A DNA stretch of 64,000 bases from the NCBI GenBank assembly GCA_900112325.1, contig FOLJ01000009.1:229162-293161 (forward strand). The letters run 5' to 3'. The notes beneath the pieces are model-generated. The model ran no database searches. It was given only the letters and a program-made list of their open reading frames with translations, and was not told the origin of the DNA. This DNA is from Micromonospora sediminimaris (GTDB taxonomy: Bacteria; Actinomycetota; Actinomycetes; Mycobacteriales; Micromonosporaceae). The position numbers were made by a program, and so were the translations under genes. Below, piece by piece: positions 15,985-23,475 of this stretch. Numbering within the stretch: the stretch's first letter is position 1; the number at the start of each line of letters is the position of its first letter.

Positions 15985-16887
15985 ATGCGGTTCGGGTTGT
16001 TCGGCACCGGGCACTGGGCGGCGGAGACGCACGCGGCGGCACTCGAGGCGCACCCGAGGGCGGAACTGGTAGGCGTGTGGGGGCGTAACCCCGACAAGGC
16101 CGCTGCGCTGGCCACCCGCTACGGGGTACCGGCCTTCGAGGAGGTCGACTCGCTGATCGAGGCGTGCGACGCGGTGGCCGTCGCGCTGCCGCCCGACGTC
16201 CAGGCGGACATCGCCGTCCGGGCCGCCAGCGCCGGTCGGCACCTGCTGCTGGACAAGCCGCTCGCGTTGAGCGTCGCCGACGCCGACCGCGTGGTCGAGG
16301 CGGCCACCGGGACGGGTGTGGCGTCTGTGGTCTTCTTCACCGGCCGATACCAACCGGACGTCGCCGGCTTCATCGCCGCGACCGCCGCAGCCGGAGGCTG
16401 GCACACCGCAAACGTGATCCGGTTCGCCTCGATCTTCCAGCCCGGCAGCCCGTACGGGCAGTCGCCGTGGCGTCGGGAGCACGGCGCGCTGTGGGACATC
16501 GGCCCACACGCGTTGGCCGTCCTGTTGCCGGTGCTCGGCCGGGTGACCCGGGTGGCCGCCACCGACGGTCCCGGTGGCCTGGTGCACCTGCTGCTCAGCC
16601 ATGCCGACGGTGCCACCAGCACGGTCTCGTTGACCCTTGACGCACCACCCCGCTCGGTCGCCGCGGAGTTCGTCTTCTACGGCGAGAGCGGCATCGAGCT
16701 GCTCCCCAACGGTGGCGCGAGTTCGGCGACGGCGTTCGGGGTGGCGATCGATCAGTTGCTGGCCGAGGTCGACGCCGGCACCCGTGACCATCGCTGCGAC
16801 GTGCGTTTCGGCCGCGAGGTGGTGGCGGTCCTCGCCGCCGCCGAGACCGCCCGTGCGCAGGGCACCGTGATCGACGTGCCGGCCTGA
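15985..16887 (+). CDS. Gfo/Idh/MocA family oxidoreductase
   Basis: 300 residues; ATG at 15985 with GGAGG 9 nt upstream. The N-terminal Rossmann fold starts MRFGLFGTGHWAAETH (GxGxxA type). The family's catalytic-lysine motif appears as LLLDKPLALSVADADR (EKPLA-like). The C-terminal alpha/beta substrate domain (about 120-300) includes DIGPHALAVLLPVLG, where the His of the GxH motif helps proton transfer. These enzymes oxidise or reduce sugars, inositols or related compounds with NAD(P). The substrate is unknown and no sugar transporter is adjacent. Confidence 0.88.
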   Translation: MRFGLFGTGHWAAETHAAALEAHPRAELVGVWGRNPDKAAALATRYGVPAFEEVDSLIEACDAVAVALPPDVQADIAVRAASAGRHLLLDKPLALSVADADRVVEAATGTGVASVVFFTGRYQPDVAGFIAATAAAGGWHTANVIRFASIFQPGSPYGQSPWRREHGALWDIGPHALAVLLPVLGRVTRVAATDGPGGLVHLLLSHADGATSTVSLTLDAPPRSVAAEFVFYGESGIELLPNGGASSATAFGVAIDQLLAEVDAGTRDHRCDVRFGREVVAVLAAAETARAQGTVIDVPA

Positions 16888-16928
16888 GCGCGGGCCGGAA
16901 ATCGGTCGCCACCGGCCGGGAGGGTCGG

Positions 16929-16934
16929 TAGGGT
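16929..16934 (+). promoter_or_regulatory. Candidate -10 element for the erm leader transcript
   Basis: TAGGGT lies 7 nt before the ATG of a 37-codon ORF. An AAAT tract at 16899-16902, unusual in this GC-rich context, lies just upstream of the expected -35 position. That layout recalls WhiB7-dependent resistance promoters, but the match is weak. Confidence 0.4.
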
Positions 16935-16941
16935 CGCCGAC

Positions 16942-17055
16942 ATGTGCGTGCACGCCCTGATCAACGCGGTCGCCACGTCGGCCGCGTTCGGGCCGCTGCT
17001 GGTGGCCCGCCCGCGCGTCCGGCGTCCGGCCCTGGCCGGCGCGACCCGCGACTGA
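16942..17055 (+). CDS. Candidate erm leader peptide (37 aa)
   Basis: A 37-codon ORF (MCVHALINAV... ending ALAGATRD) lies 159 nt upstream of the erm start. It begins at an ATG placed 7 nt after a TAGGGT -10-like hexamer, so it may be translated from a leaderless mRNA. Residues 23-28 read RPRVRR, giving overlapping R-x-R sites. The Arg/Lys-x-Arg/Lys motif is known to cause macrolide-dependent ribosome stalling in leaders such as ErmDL. A series of hairpins follows before erm. I infer a stalling leader that controls erm. Arg-rich short ORFs are common at this GC content, so the assignment rests on position, start signal and motif together. Confidence 0.5.
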   Translation: MCVHALINAVATSAAFGPLLVARPRVRRPALAGATRD

Positions 17056-17198
17056 CGCCTCTCCCGCGTACGTCTCCGGCACCGCCTTGCATCGCGGTGC
17101 CGTTCTCCCGCGCCATCTCACCAGGGCCGTCCGAGTCCCGATCGCTCGGACAGGCCCCGTCGACGGTCGCCTGTCCGCTCTCGTCGCCACCCGGCGAC
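17026..17198 (+). promoter_or_regulatory. Hairpin series between leader ORF and erm (candidate attenuator)
   Basis: Four stem-loops: CCGGC/GCCGG at 17026-17039, overlapping the end of the leader ORF; CGGCACCGC/GCGGTGCCG at 17077-17102; GGGCC-GTCCGAG with CTCGGAC-a-GGCCC at 17124-17157 (12 bp with one bulge); and GTCGCC/GGCGAC at 17183-17198, just 5' of the erm ribosome-binding site AAGGAC. This is the layout expected of transcriptional or translational attenuation. Confidence 0.5.
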
Positions 17199-17214
17199 AG
17201 ACAAGGACGACGCC

Positions 17215-18012
17215 ATGGCGCCCCGCCGTACCCGCACGACCGGACGCGACCGGTCCCGTCGCGTACTCTCCCAGAATTTCCTCGCCGACCCGGCCGCCGT
17301 CGCGCGGTTCGTCGACGCCGCCCGCCCCGACCCGCACGGTCTGGTGCTGGAGGTGGGTGCCGGGCGGGGGCAGCTGACCCGCCCGCTGGCCATGCGCTGC
17401 GGCCGACTGACGGCGTACGAGGTGGATCCCGTCGCCGGAACGGAACTGGCCCGGGTCTGCGCAACCCTGCCGAACGTCACCTGTCGCCAGGCGGACTTCC
17501 TCGCTGTCGCGGCACCCGTGGAGGAGTTCGCCGTGGTCGGCAACATCCCGTGGTCGCTGACCGCAGCCGTGGTGCGGTGGTGCCTGGCCGCCCCGATGCT
17601 GCGCACGGCCACCCTGCTCACCCAGCTGGAGTACGCCCGGCGGCGGGCCGGTGACTACGGCCGATGGAGCCGGCTGACGGTGCTGAGCTGGCCGGAGTTC
17701 GACTGGCGGTTCGCCGGACGGGTGCCGCGGACCGCGTTCCGCCCGGTGCCCCGGGTCGACGCGGGCATCCTGCGCATCGCGCGCCGGACGCAGCCGTTGC
17801 TGCCGCCGCGGGCGCTGCCGGCGTACCGGCGGATGGTCGAGCTGGGGTTCGGCGGGGTCGGCGGCTCGCTCGCGGCCTCGCTGGCCCGCGAGTATCCGCG
17901 GGCCCGGCTGGCGGCGGCGTTGCGCGCCAGCCGGCTCGACCTGGACCTCCCGGTCGGGCAGGTCTGGCCGGAGCAGTGGCTGGTGCTGTACCGCCTGCTG
18001 CACGCCCGCTGA
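17215..18012 (+). CDS. erm: Erm-type 23S rRNA (adenine-N6)-methyltransferase
   Basis: 265 residues. Signature motifs: SQNFL (19-23), the SAM-binding EVGAGRGQLT (about 46-55), the acidic YEVDP (about 68-72), the catalytic NIPWSLT (equivalent of NIPY in the KsgA/Erm family) and the target-recognition segment QLEYARRRAGDYGRWSRLTV. KsgA (RsmA) has a different N-terminus and C-terminal domain, and the short C-terminal helical region here fits actinobacterial Erm. Expected action: dimethylation of A2058 (E. coli numbering) in 23S rRNA, which gives MLS resistance. ATG at 17215 with AAGGAC. Probably controlled by the leader ORF and hairpins upstream. No macrolide biosynthesis genes are visible, so this looks like intrinsic resistance. 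Confidence 0.9.
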   Translation: MAPRRTRTTGRDRSRRVLSQNFLADPAAVARFVDAARPDPHGLVLEVGAGRGQLTRPLAMRCGRLTAYEVDPVAGTELARVCATLPNVTCRQADFLAVAAPVEEFAVVGNIPWSLTAAVVRWCLAAPMLRTATLLTQLEYARRRAGDYGRWSRLTVLSWPEFDWRFAGRVPRTAFRPVPRVDAGILRIARRTQPLLPPRALPAYRRMVELGFGGVGGSLAASLAREYPRARLAAALRASRLDLDLPVGQVWPEQWLVLYRLLHAR

Positions 18013-18016
18013 GCCG

Positions 18017-18208
18017 TCAGGGCAACGTGCCCAGCGCCTCGGTCAACTCGGTGGGCGAGCTGAACTGGTCCACCGGGAGCGCACGTACAGCCTGCAACTG
18101 CTCGGTGCTCGCGCCGTTCTCCTGGCACCAGCGGATCAGGTCCTCGCGGGAGACGGGATAGTCCAGCCCGGCGAGGTATTCGTGCAGGGCGGCACCACTG
18201 TCGGTCAT
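18017..18208 (-). CDS. DUF2795 domain-containing protein
   Basis: 63 residues, MTDSGAALHEYLAGLDYPVS and onward, with the family pattern YLxxLDYPxxxxDLIxxxxxNGA and Glu/Leu-rich helices. DUF2795 proteins are short and of unknown function, often in stress-related actinobacterial loci. Convergent with erm (4 nt between stops) and divergent from the esterase gene. A TAGATC hexamer 7 nt before the ATG may be a degenerate -10. Confidence 0.8.
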   Translation of the reverse strand: MTDSGAALHEYLAGLDYPVSREDLIRWCQENGASTEQLQAVRALPVDQFSSPTELTEALGTLP

Positions 18209-18294
18209 GCTGTCCGATCTACCCGCGCAGGTGCCCCGGCACACCCCCGGCGGGCCGCTGCGTTTGCCCGTCGGGGTGCCGGGTAGCCGCAGGC

Positions 18295-19551
18295 ATGCTG
18301 GTACAGCGGCTCGGTGCGCCGAGCGACCTCGATCCGTTGCTGGAGCGTGTCCGGGACGCGCGGGTGGTGATGATCGGGGAGGCGACGCACGGCAGCTACG
18401 ACTACTACCGCATCCGGGAGCAGTTGACCCGGCGGCTGGTCGCCGAGTGCGGCTTCTCCTTCGTGGCGGTGGAAGGTGACTGGCCGGACTGCGACCGGGT
18501 GCACCGTTCGGTGACCGGCGCCCCCGGCGGTGTGGCCGAGCCGCAGACCGCACTGGAGGGCTTCGAGCGGTGGCCGACGTGGATGTGGGCCAACGCCGAG
18601 GTGGCCCGCTTCTGCCGTTGGCTGCGCGCCTGGAACATGGAGCGGGCCGAGGCGGCCCGGGTCGGCTTCCACGGTCTCGACGTCTACAGCCTCTGGGAGT
18701 CGATGCAGGCGATCTTCGACTACCTCGGCGAGGAGGAGCCGGCGTCGTTGGAGGCCGCCCAGGACGCGTACCGCTGCTTCGAGCCGTACGGCAAGCGGGT
18801 CGAGGAGTATGGCGCGGCGAGCCGGTTCGTCTCCGCCCGGTGCGAGCAGGAGGTGATCCGGCTGCTGGCCCGTACCCGCGAACACGCCGCCACCGACGGG
18901 CCGGGTGCCTTCTCGGCCTGGCAGAACGCGGAGGTGGTGGCCGGCGCGGAGCGCTACTACCGGGAGATGGTGGCCGGTGGGCCCGGTTCGTGGAACGTCC
19001 GGGACATCCACATGACCGACACCCTGGACCGGTTGCTCGACCGCTACGGGCCGGGTGCCCGGGGCGTCGTGTGGGCGCACAACACGCACGTCGGTGACGC
19101 GCGGGCGACCGACATGGCTGCCGACGGGATGGTGAACATCGGCCAGTTGGCGCGGGAACGCCACGGCGCGGACCGGGTGGCGTTGATCGGCTTCGGCAGT
19201 TGGCGGGGCACGGTGATCGCCGCGCCGCGCTGGGGCTCGCCTTCGGAGGCGATGGTGGTGCCGCCGGCCCGACCCGGTTCGCTGGAGCACCGGTTGCACG
19301 AGTTGATGCCCGAGCGCGCGGTGCTGGTCTTCGGCGGTCCGGACCAGCCGGGCTGGGTCACCGACACGCTCGACCACCGGGCGATCGGGGTGGTGTACGA
19401 CCCGTCGTTCGAGTCGTGGGGCAACTACGTGCCGACCCGGCTCGGGGAACGCTACGACGCCTTCATCTGGTGCGACGAGACCACTGCGCTGCATCCGTTG
19501 CCCGCGCTGGCCGCTCCGGGCGAGATGGAGACCTACCCGGCGGGTGTCTGA
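18295..19551 (+). CDS. Erythromycin esterase family protein
   Basis: 418 residues, close to EreA/EreB size. The family signature GEATHGSYDYY (E29, H32) matches the Glu-His spacing of the catalytic site in EreB (E43, H46). A second site, VVWAHNTHVGD (about 258-268), carries the conserved His pair, and EGDWPDCDRVHR lies near 60-70. Ere enzymes open the macrolide lactone ring by hydrolysis; many chromosomal homologues have no proven macrolide activity. The ATG at 18295 has no strong ribosome-binding site. The position beside an Erm gene makes a role in macrolide detoxification plausible. Ends at a perfect 17-bp hairpin. Confidence 0.82.
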   Translation: MLVQRLGAPSDLDPLLERVRDARVVMIGEATHGSYDYYRIREQLTRRLVAECGFSFVAVEGDWPDCDRVHRSVTGAPGGVAEPQTALEGFERWPTWMWANAEVARFCRWLRAWNMERAEAARVGFHGLDVYSLWESMQAIFDYLGEEEPASLEAAQDAYRCFEPYGKRVEEYGAASRFVSARCEQEVIRLLARTREHAATDGPGAFSAWQNAEVVAGAERYYREMVAGGPGSWNVRDIHMTDTLDRLLDRYGPGARGVVWAHNTHVGDARATDMAADGMVNIGQLARERHGADRVALIGFGSWRGTVIAAPRWGSPSEAMVVPPARPGSLEHRLHELMPERAVLVFGGPDQPGWVTDTLDHRAIGVVYDPSFESWGNYVPTRLGERYDAFIWCDETTALHPLPALAAPGEMETYPAGV

Positions 19552-19560
19552 GCCGGTGCC

Positions 19561-19600
19561 GACCCGGCCCTCCACCGGACGTTCGGTGGAGGGCCGGGTC
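19561..19600. terminator. Bidirectional hairpin terminator
   Basis: Perfect 17-bp arms GACCCGGCCCTCCACCG (19561-19577) and CGGTGGAGGGCCGGGTC (19584-19600) with a 6-nt loop, between the convergent esterase and MMPL genes. Confidence 0.85.
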
Positions 19601-19610
19601 GCCGTGCTGG

Positions 19611-21863
19611 TCAGGCGCCGGCGCCGACCTTGTCGTCGAGCTCGGCGCGCAGCTTCTCGCCCTCGATGTCGACGTTCGGCAGCGCCCGGTCCAGCCAGCG
19701 GGGCAGCCACCAGGCAACCTTGCCGAGCAGTGACATCACCGCCGGGACGATGGTCATCCGGACCACGAAGGCGTCGATGGCCACGCCGATGGCGAGCGCG
19801 AAGCCCATCGACTTGATCACCGGGTCGTCGAGGAAGATGAAGCCGCCGAAGACCGAGGTCATGATCAGGGCGGCGGCGGTGACCACGCGTGCCCCGTGCC
19901 CCATCCCGTTGATGGTGGCCTGCTGGGCGGTGTCACCGTGGACGAAATCCTCCCGCATCCGGGAGACCAGGAACACCTCGTAGTCCATGGCCAGGCCGAA
20001 CAGGATGCCGATCAGCAGGATCGGCAGGAAGCTGATCAGCGGGCCGGGAGTGTCCAGGCCGACCAGGTCGGCGAGGTGCCCCTGCTGGAAGACCGCGACC
20101 GTGATGCCGAAGGTGGCGGCGACGGTGAGCAGGAAACCCAGGGCCGCCTTAACCGGCACCAGCACCGAGCGGAACACCAGCATCAGCAGCAGGATCGACA
20201 GGCCGACCACCAGCGCCAGATAGATCGGCAACGCGTCGGAGAGTTTCTCCGAGATGTCGATGCCGATCGCCGTCACGCCGGTGAGCAGTACGTCGGCGCC
20301 CTGGATGCCGCCGACGGCGGTGCGGATGTCGTGCACCATCGTCTCGGTGGCCGGGTCGGTCGGGCCGGTCTGCGGGATCACCCCGAGCAGCGCGGTCCGG
20401 CCGTCCGGGCTGAGCTGCGGCGGGGCCACGGCGAGCACGTTGTCGGTGCGCTGGACCAGCGCGGTGACCTGCGGAACGGCTGCGGCTGTGGCGGCGGCGT
20501 CGTCGCCGGCGACAACCACTGCGAGACGGCCGGTGAAGCCCGGGCCGAAGCCCTCCGTGATCAGGTCGTTGGAGACCCTGGCGGCGGAGCCGACCGGAGC
20601 GGTACCGGCGTCAGGCAGCGCCAGGCGCATGTCCGGTGCGGGTAGCGCGAGCAGCCCCAGGCCGAGCAGGCCGACGAGGATCACCGGGATCCGGAGCCGA
20701 GTGACCAGTCGGGCCCAACGGAAGCCGAACGCCGAGGTGTCCTCGCTGGCGTTGGTGGCGGTCTCCGGTGCCGCGCGGTGGGTGGTCACGTCGCTGCGGC
20801 GGGCAGCGTCGTCCGGGAGGTCATCGGCGGTCAGGGCCACCGGCACCGACGAGCGCAACCGGCGGGGCAGCACCCGGCGTCCGGCGAAACCGAGCAGCGC
20901 CGGTTGCAGGGTGATCGCCACCAGCACCGCGACGGTGACCGTGCCGGCGGCGGCCAGACCCATCACGGTCAGGAACGGGATGTTCACCACCGCGAGACCG
21001 GCCAGGGCGATGACGACTGTGGCACCGGCGAAGGTCACCGCCGAGCCGGCGGTGCCGACCGCCCGGCCGATCGCCTCGTCCGCCGGCATGCCGTCGAGCA
21101 GGTTCTGTCGGTACCGCGAGGTGATGAAGAGCGAGTAGTCGATGCCGACGGCCAGGCCCAGCATCAACGCGAGGATGGGTGCGGTGCTGGTCAGTTCGAC
21201 CACGCTGCTGAGTGCGAAGAGGCCGGCCATGCCGACGCCGACGCCGATCAGCGCGTTGAGCATTGTCATGCCCGCGGCCACCAGGGAGCCGAAGGTGACC
21301 ACCAGGACCACGAGGGCCACCGCGACGCCGATCGCCTCGGTGGAGCCGACCTCGGGCTCGGTGTTGAGCACCTCACCGCCGGGTGCCACCTGCCAACCCT
21401 GGGCCTCGACCTGGGTACCGAGTTCCTCGTACGCCTCGCGCTGTTCATCGGTGATCTGGTCGGCGCCGTCGTTGAACTGCACCTGGATCAGCGCGTACTG
21501 GCCGTCGGGTGAGACCGAGCCGACCTGGAACGGGTCGATGGCGGCGAGCACACCCGGGACCGTCGTGGCCTCCTCGGTGATCGACCGGATCGCTGCCTGG
21601 CCCTCGGGGGTGCCGAGCTGCCCCGGGGCCGGTGCCTTGACCGCGATGGTGCCGGTGGCGCCGGCCGCCGCCGGGAACTGCTCGTCGAGCAGGTCGAGCG
21701 CGCGTTGCGACTCGGTTCCGGGCATGGTGAAGTTGCTGGCCGTCGGGCCGCGCAGGGTCGCTGCTGCCAGGCCGAGCCCGACGAGTACGACGAGCCAGAT
21801 CGCGGCGACGAGTCGCCGCCGACGCATCGATCCCCGGCCTAGCCGGTAGAGCAGGGTCGCCAT
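19611..21863 (-). CDS. MMPL family (RND superfamily) transporter
   Basis: 750 residues with the duplicated RND/MMPL topology: one N-terminal helix, an extracytoplasmic domain (about 40-180), a helical bundle, a second loop domain (about 430-540) and a second bundle, about 12 helices. Both proton-relay motifs are visible: GLAVGIDYSLFITSRYR and GLAMDYEVFLVSRMRED (GxxxDY/E type). Members export lipids, siderophores or drugs. ATG at 21863 with AAAGGAC. The tetR gene lies 36 nt upstream in the same direction, so the pair forms an operon under the double operator at 22466-22500. Substrate unknown. Confidence 0.9.
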   Translation of the reverse strand: MATLLYRLGRGSMRRRRLVAAIWLVVLVGLGLAAATLRGPTASNFTMPGTESQRALDLLDEQFPAAAGATGTIAVKAPAPGQLGTPEGQAAIRSITEEATTVPGVLAAIDPFQVGSVSPDGQYALIQVQFNDGADQITDEQREAYEELGTQVEAQGWQVAPGGEVLNTEPEVGSTEAIGVAVALVVLVVTFGSLVAAGMTMLNALIGVGVGMAGLFALSSVVELTSTAPILALMLGLAVGIDYSLFITSRYRQNLLDGMPADEAIGRAVGTAGSAVTFAGATVVIALAGLAVVNIPFLTVMGLAAAGTVTVAVLVAITLQPALLGFAGRRVLPRRLRSSVPVALTADDLPDDAARRSDVTTHRAAPETATNASEDTSAFGFRWARLVTRLRIPVILVGLLGLGLLALPAPDMRLALPDAGTAPVGSAARVSNDLITEGFGPGFTGRLAVVVAGDDAAATAAAVPQVTALVQRTDNVLAVAPPQLSPDGRTALLGVIPQTGPTDPATETMVHDIRTAVGGIQGADVLLTGVTAIGIDISEKLSDALPIYLALVVGLSILLLMLVFRSVLVPVKAALGFLLTVAATFGITVAVFQQGHLADLVGLDTPGPLISFLPILLIGILFGLAMDYEVFLVSRMREDFVHGDTAQQATINGMGHGARVVTAAALIMTSVFGGFIFLDDPVIKSMGFALAIGVAIDAFVVRMTIVPAVMSLLGKVAWWLPRWLDRALPNVDIEGEKLRAELDDKVGAGA

Positions 21864-21899
21864 GAGGTCCTTTCCCTCGGTCGTGGATGGTGGGACGGG

Positions 21900-22451
21900 T
21901 CAGTGGACGGGCGGCTCAAGCGCCCGCCGCAGCAGGGCCAGCAGCGCGTCGCCCAGTTCCTGGTCGGGCACGTCGGCGAACTCGCCGCAGGTCTCGGCGA
22001 TGCCGGCGAGCAGCACCAGCGCGGTGATCCGGGCGGAGGCTCGCGCGGACTGCCCGGCGAGCGCATCGATGAGTCGTTCGGAGATCTGCTGGATGTGGGC
22101 GAAGACGGGCTGTTGCAGCAGCTCCGGGAATTCGCCCCGGAGCAGGGCGATCTCGCTGCGGAACCGGACCGCGAGATCGACGAAGCCCTCGGCGGCGACC
22201 CGCTGGGCGGCGGCCGGCCCGGGCTGGGCGGAGATCCGGTCGTCGAGCGACCGCAGCACCTCGATCGCGGGCGCCATCAGCGCGGTGAGGATCGCCTCCT
22301 TGTTGGCGAAGTGGTACAGCACCGCCGCCTTGGAACAGCCCACCTCGGTGGCGATGTCCTGCAACGAGGTGCCTCGGTAGCCGGTGGCGGCGAAACGTCT
22401 CGCCGCGGCTGCCAGGATCTCGCCGTGGGTCTGCGGGGTGGTGCGGGCCAT
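21900..22451 (-). CDS. TetR family transcriptional regulator
   Basis: 183 residues. N-terminal helix-turn-helix: EILAAAARRFAATGYRGTSLQDIATEVGCSKAAVLYHFANKEAI (about 10-55), a textbook TetR DNA-binding domain. The C-terminal ligand-binding domain is variable. ATG chosen at 22451 (MARTTPQTH); an in-frame ATG at 22463 would start 3 nt from the operator. Upstream lie two identical palindromes, so the protein most likely represses its own gene and the co-directional MMPL transporter. The inducing ligand is unknown. Confidence 0.92.
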   Translation of the reverse strand: MARTTPQTHGEILAAAARRFAATGYRGTSLQDIATEVGCSKAAVLYHFANKEAILTALMAPAIEVLRSLDDRISAQPGPAAAQRVAAEGFVDLAVRFRSEIALLRGEFPELLQQPVFAHIQQISERLIDALAGQSARASARITALVLLAGIAETCGEFADVPDQELGDALLALLRRALEPPVH

Positions 22452-22465
22452 GACTCTCAGCATGC

Positions 22466-22500
22466 CTGACCGATCGGTCAGAGACTGACCGATCGGTCAG
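22466..22500. promoter_or_regulatory. Double TetR operator (two identical 16-bp palindromes)
   Basis: CTGACCGATCGGTCAG occurs at 22466-22481 and again at 22485-22500, 19 bp apart centre to centre. Each is perfectly palindromic and fits the TGACCGATCGGTCA type of TetR/AcrR box. It is placed 15 nt before the tetR start codon and also 78 nt from the divergent PEP-mutase-like gene, which it could control too. Confidence 0.85.
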
Positions 22501-22577
22501 ATCAGTGGCGTTCCCCACAGCCAGCGGTGCCGAATTGGCTCTCCGGATGGGCGTCGCGCCGGGCCGAGAATCAGATC

Positions 22578-23348
22578 GTGACCGACTCGACGGCGGCCCG
22601 GGCGGTCGCGCTTCGTGCCCTGCACCGTCCCGGCGACCCGCTGGTGCTCCCCAACGCCTGGGACGCCGGCTCGGCCCGGGCGGTCGTCGACGCCGGCTTT
22701 CCGGCGGTGGCCACCGGCAGCGCCGCCGTCGCCGAGTCGCTCGGGTACGCCGACGGCGAGCGCATCCCGCCGGGGGAGATGTTCGCGGCCGTGACCCGGA
22801 TCGCCCGCACGGTCGCCGTGCCGGTCACCGCCGACCTGGAGCGGGGCTACGGTCTGCGCCCGGCTGAACTGGTCTCCCGGCTGCTCGACAGCGGGGCGGT
22901 CGGGCTCAACCTGGAAGACTCGGATCCGCGTACCGGCGTCCTGGTCGACGCCGAGGAACAGGCCGACCTGCTGGCCGGCGTGCGGGCGGCGGCGGACGAC
23001 GCCGGGGTCGCGGTGGTCGTGAACGCCCGGGTGGACGTCTTCCTACGGCCCGGCGGTGCACCGGCCGAACGGCTCACCGAGGCGATCCGCCGGGCGCGCC
23101 GCTACCTGGCCGCCGGGGCGGACTGCGTCTACCCGATCCTGCTGGCCGACCGGACGCAACTGCCGGATTTCGTGCAGGCCGTGGCGGCACCGGTAAACGT
23201 ACTGGCCCGACCCGCTGCGCCGGAGCAATCGGAACTGGCCGCCCTGGGAGTGGCCCGGATCAGCTACGGCTCCGGCCTGTACGCGGCGACCCGCGCCCAC
23301 ATCACCCGCCTGCTCGCCGCCGTCGCCGCCGGAGATCCCCTCGCCTGA
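22578..23348 (+). CDS. Isocitrate lyase/phosphoenolpyruvate mutase family protein
   Basis: 256 residues. Family landmarks: PLVLPNAWDAGSARAV, metal-binding TADLERGYG (DxExGYG), LNLEDSDP, and NARVDVFL. The KKCGH loop of true isocitrate lyase is absent, which places the protein in the PEP mutase/oxaloacetate hydrolase-like subgroup. Reaction unknown: C-C or C-P bond lyase chemistry on a 2-oxo or 2-hydroxy acid is typical. GTG at 22578 chosen (VTDSTAARAV); an ATG at 22527 would add 17 residues without family similarity. Divergent from tetR, sharing the operator region. Confidence 0.85.
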   Translation: MTDSTAARAVALRALHRPGDPLVLPNAWDAGSARAVVDAGFPAVATGSAAVAESLGYADGERIPPGEMFAAVTRIARTVAVPVTADLERGYGLRPAELVSRLLDSGAVGLNLEDSDPRTGVLVDAEEQADLLAGVRAAADDAGVAVVVNARVDVFLRPGGAPAERLTEAIRRARRYLAAGADCVYPILLADRTQLPDFVQAVAAPVNVLARPAAPEQSELAALGVARISYGSGLYAATRAHITRLLAAVAAGDPLA

Positions 23349-23475
23349 GCGGTGGCTGGCCCGTAAGGCGGTCGCCCGCAGGTAGGCTCCGCTGACGCTG
23401 GCGAGCTGACGGCGTGGACGGATCCGGCGCGCCGTTCCGGTTGACCGCCGGGCGTCCGGCCGGGATGGTGATCGG

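Noticed and set aside
15751..18003. A 750-codon minus-strand frame opposite the Gfo/Idh and erm genes
   Set aside because: Antisense shadow spanning two unrelated genes and the erm leader region.
17215..18012. KsgA/RsmA instead of Erm
   Set aside because: The N-terminal RRVLSQNFL, the NIPWSLT motif and the short C-terminal region fit Erm; KsgA has a longer, different C-terminal domain and is usually next to other genes.
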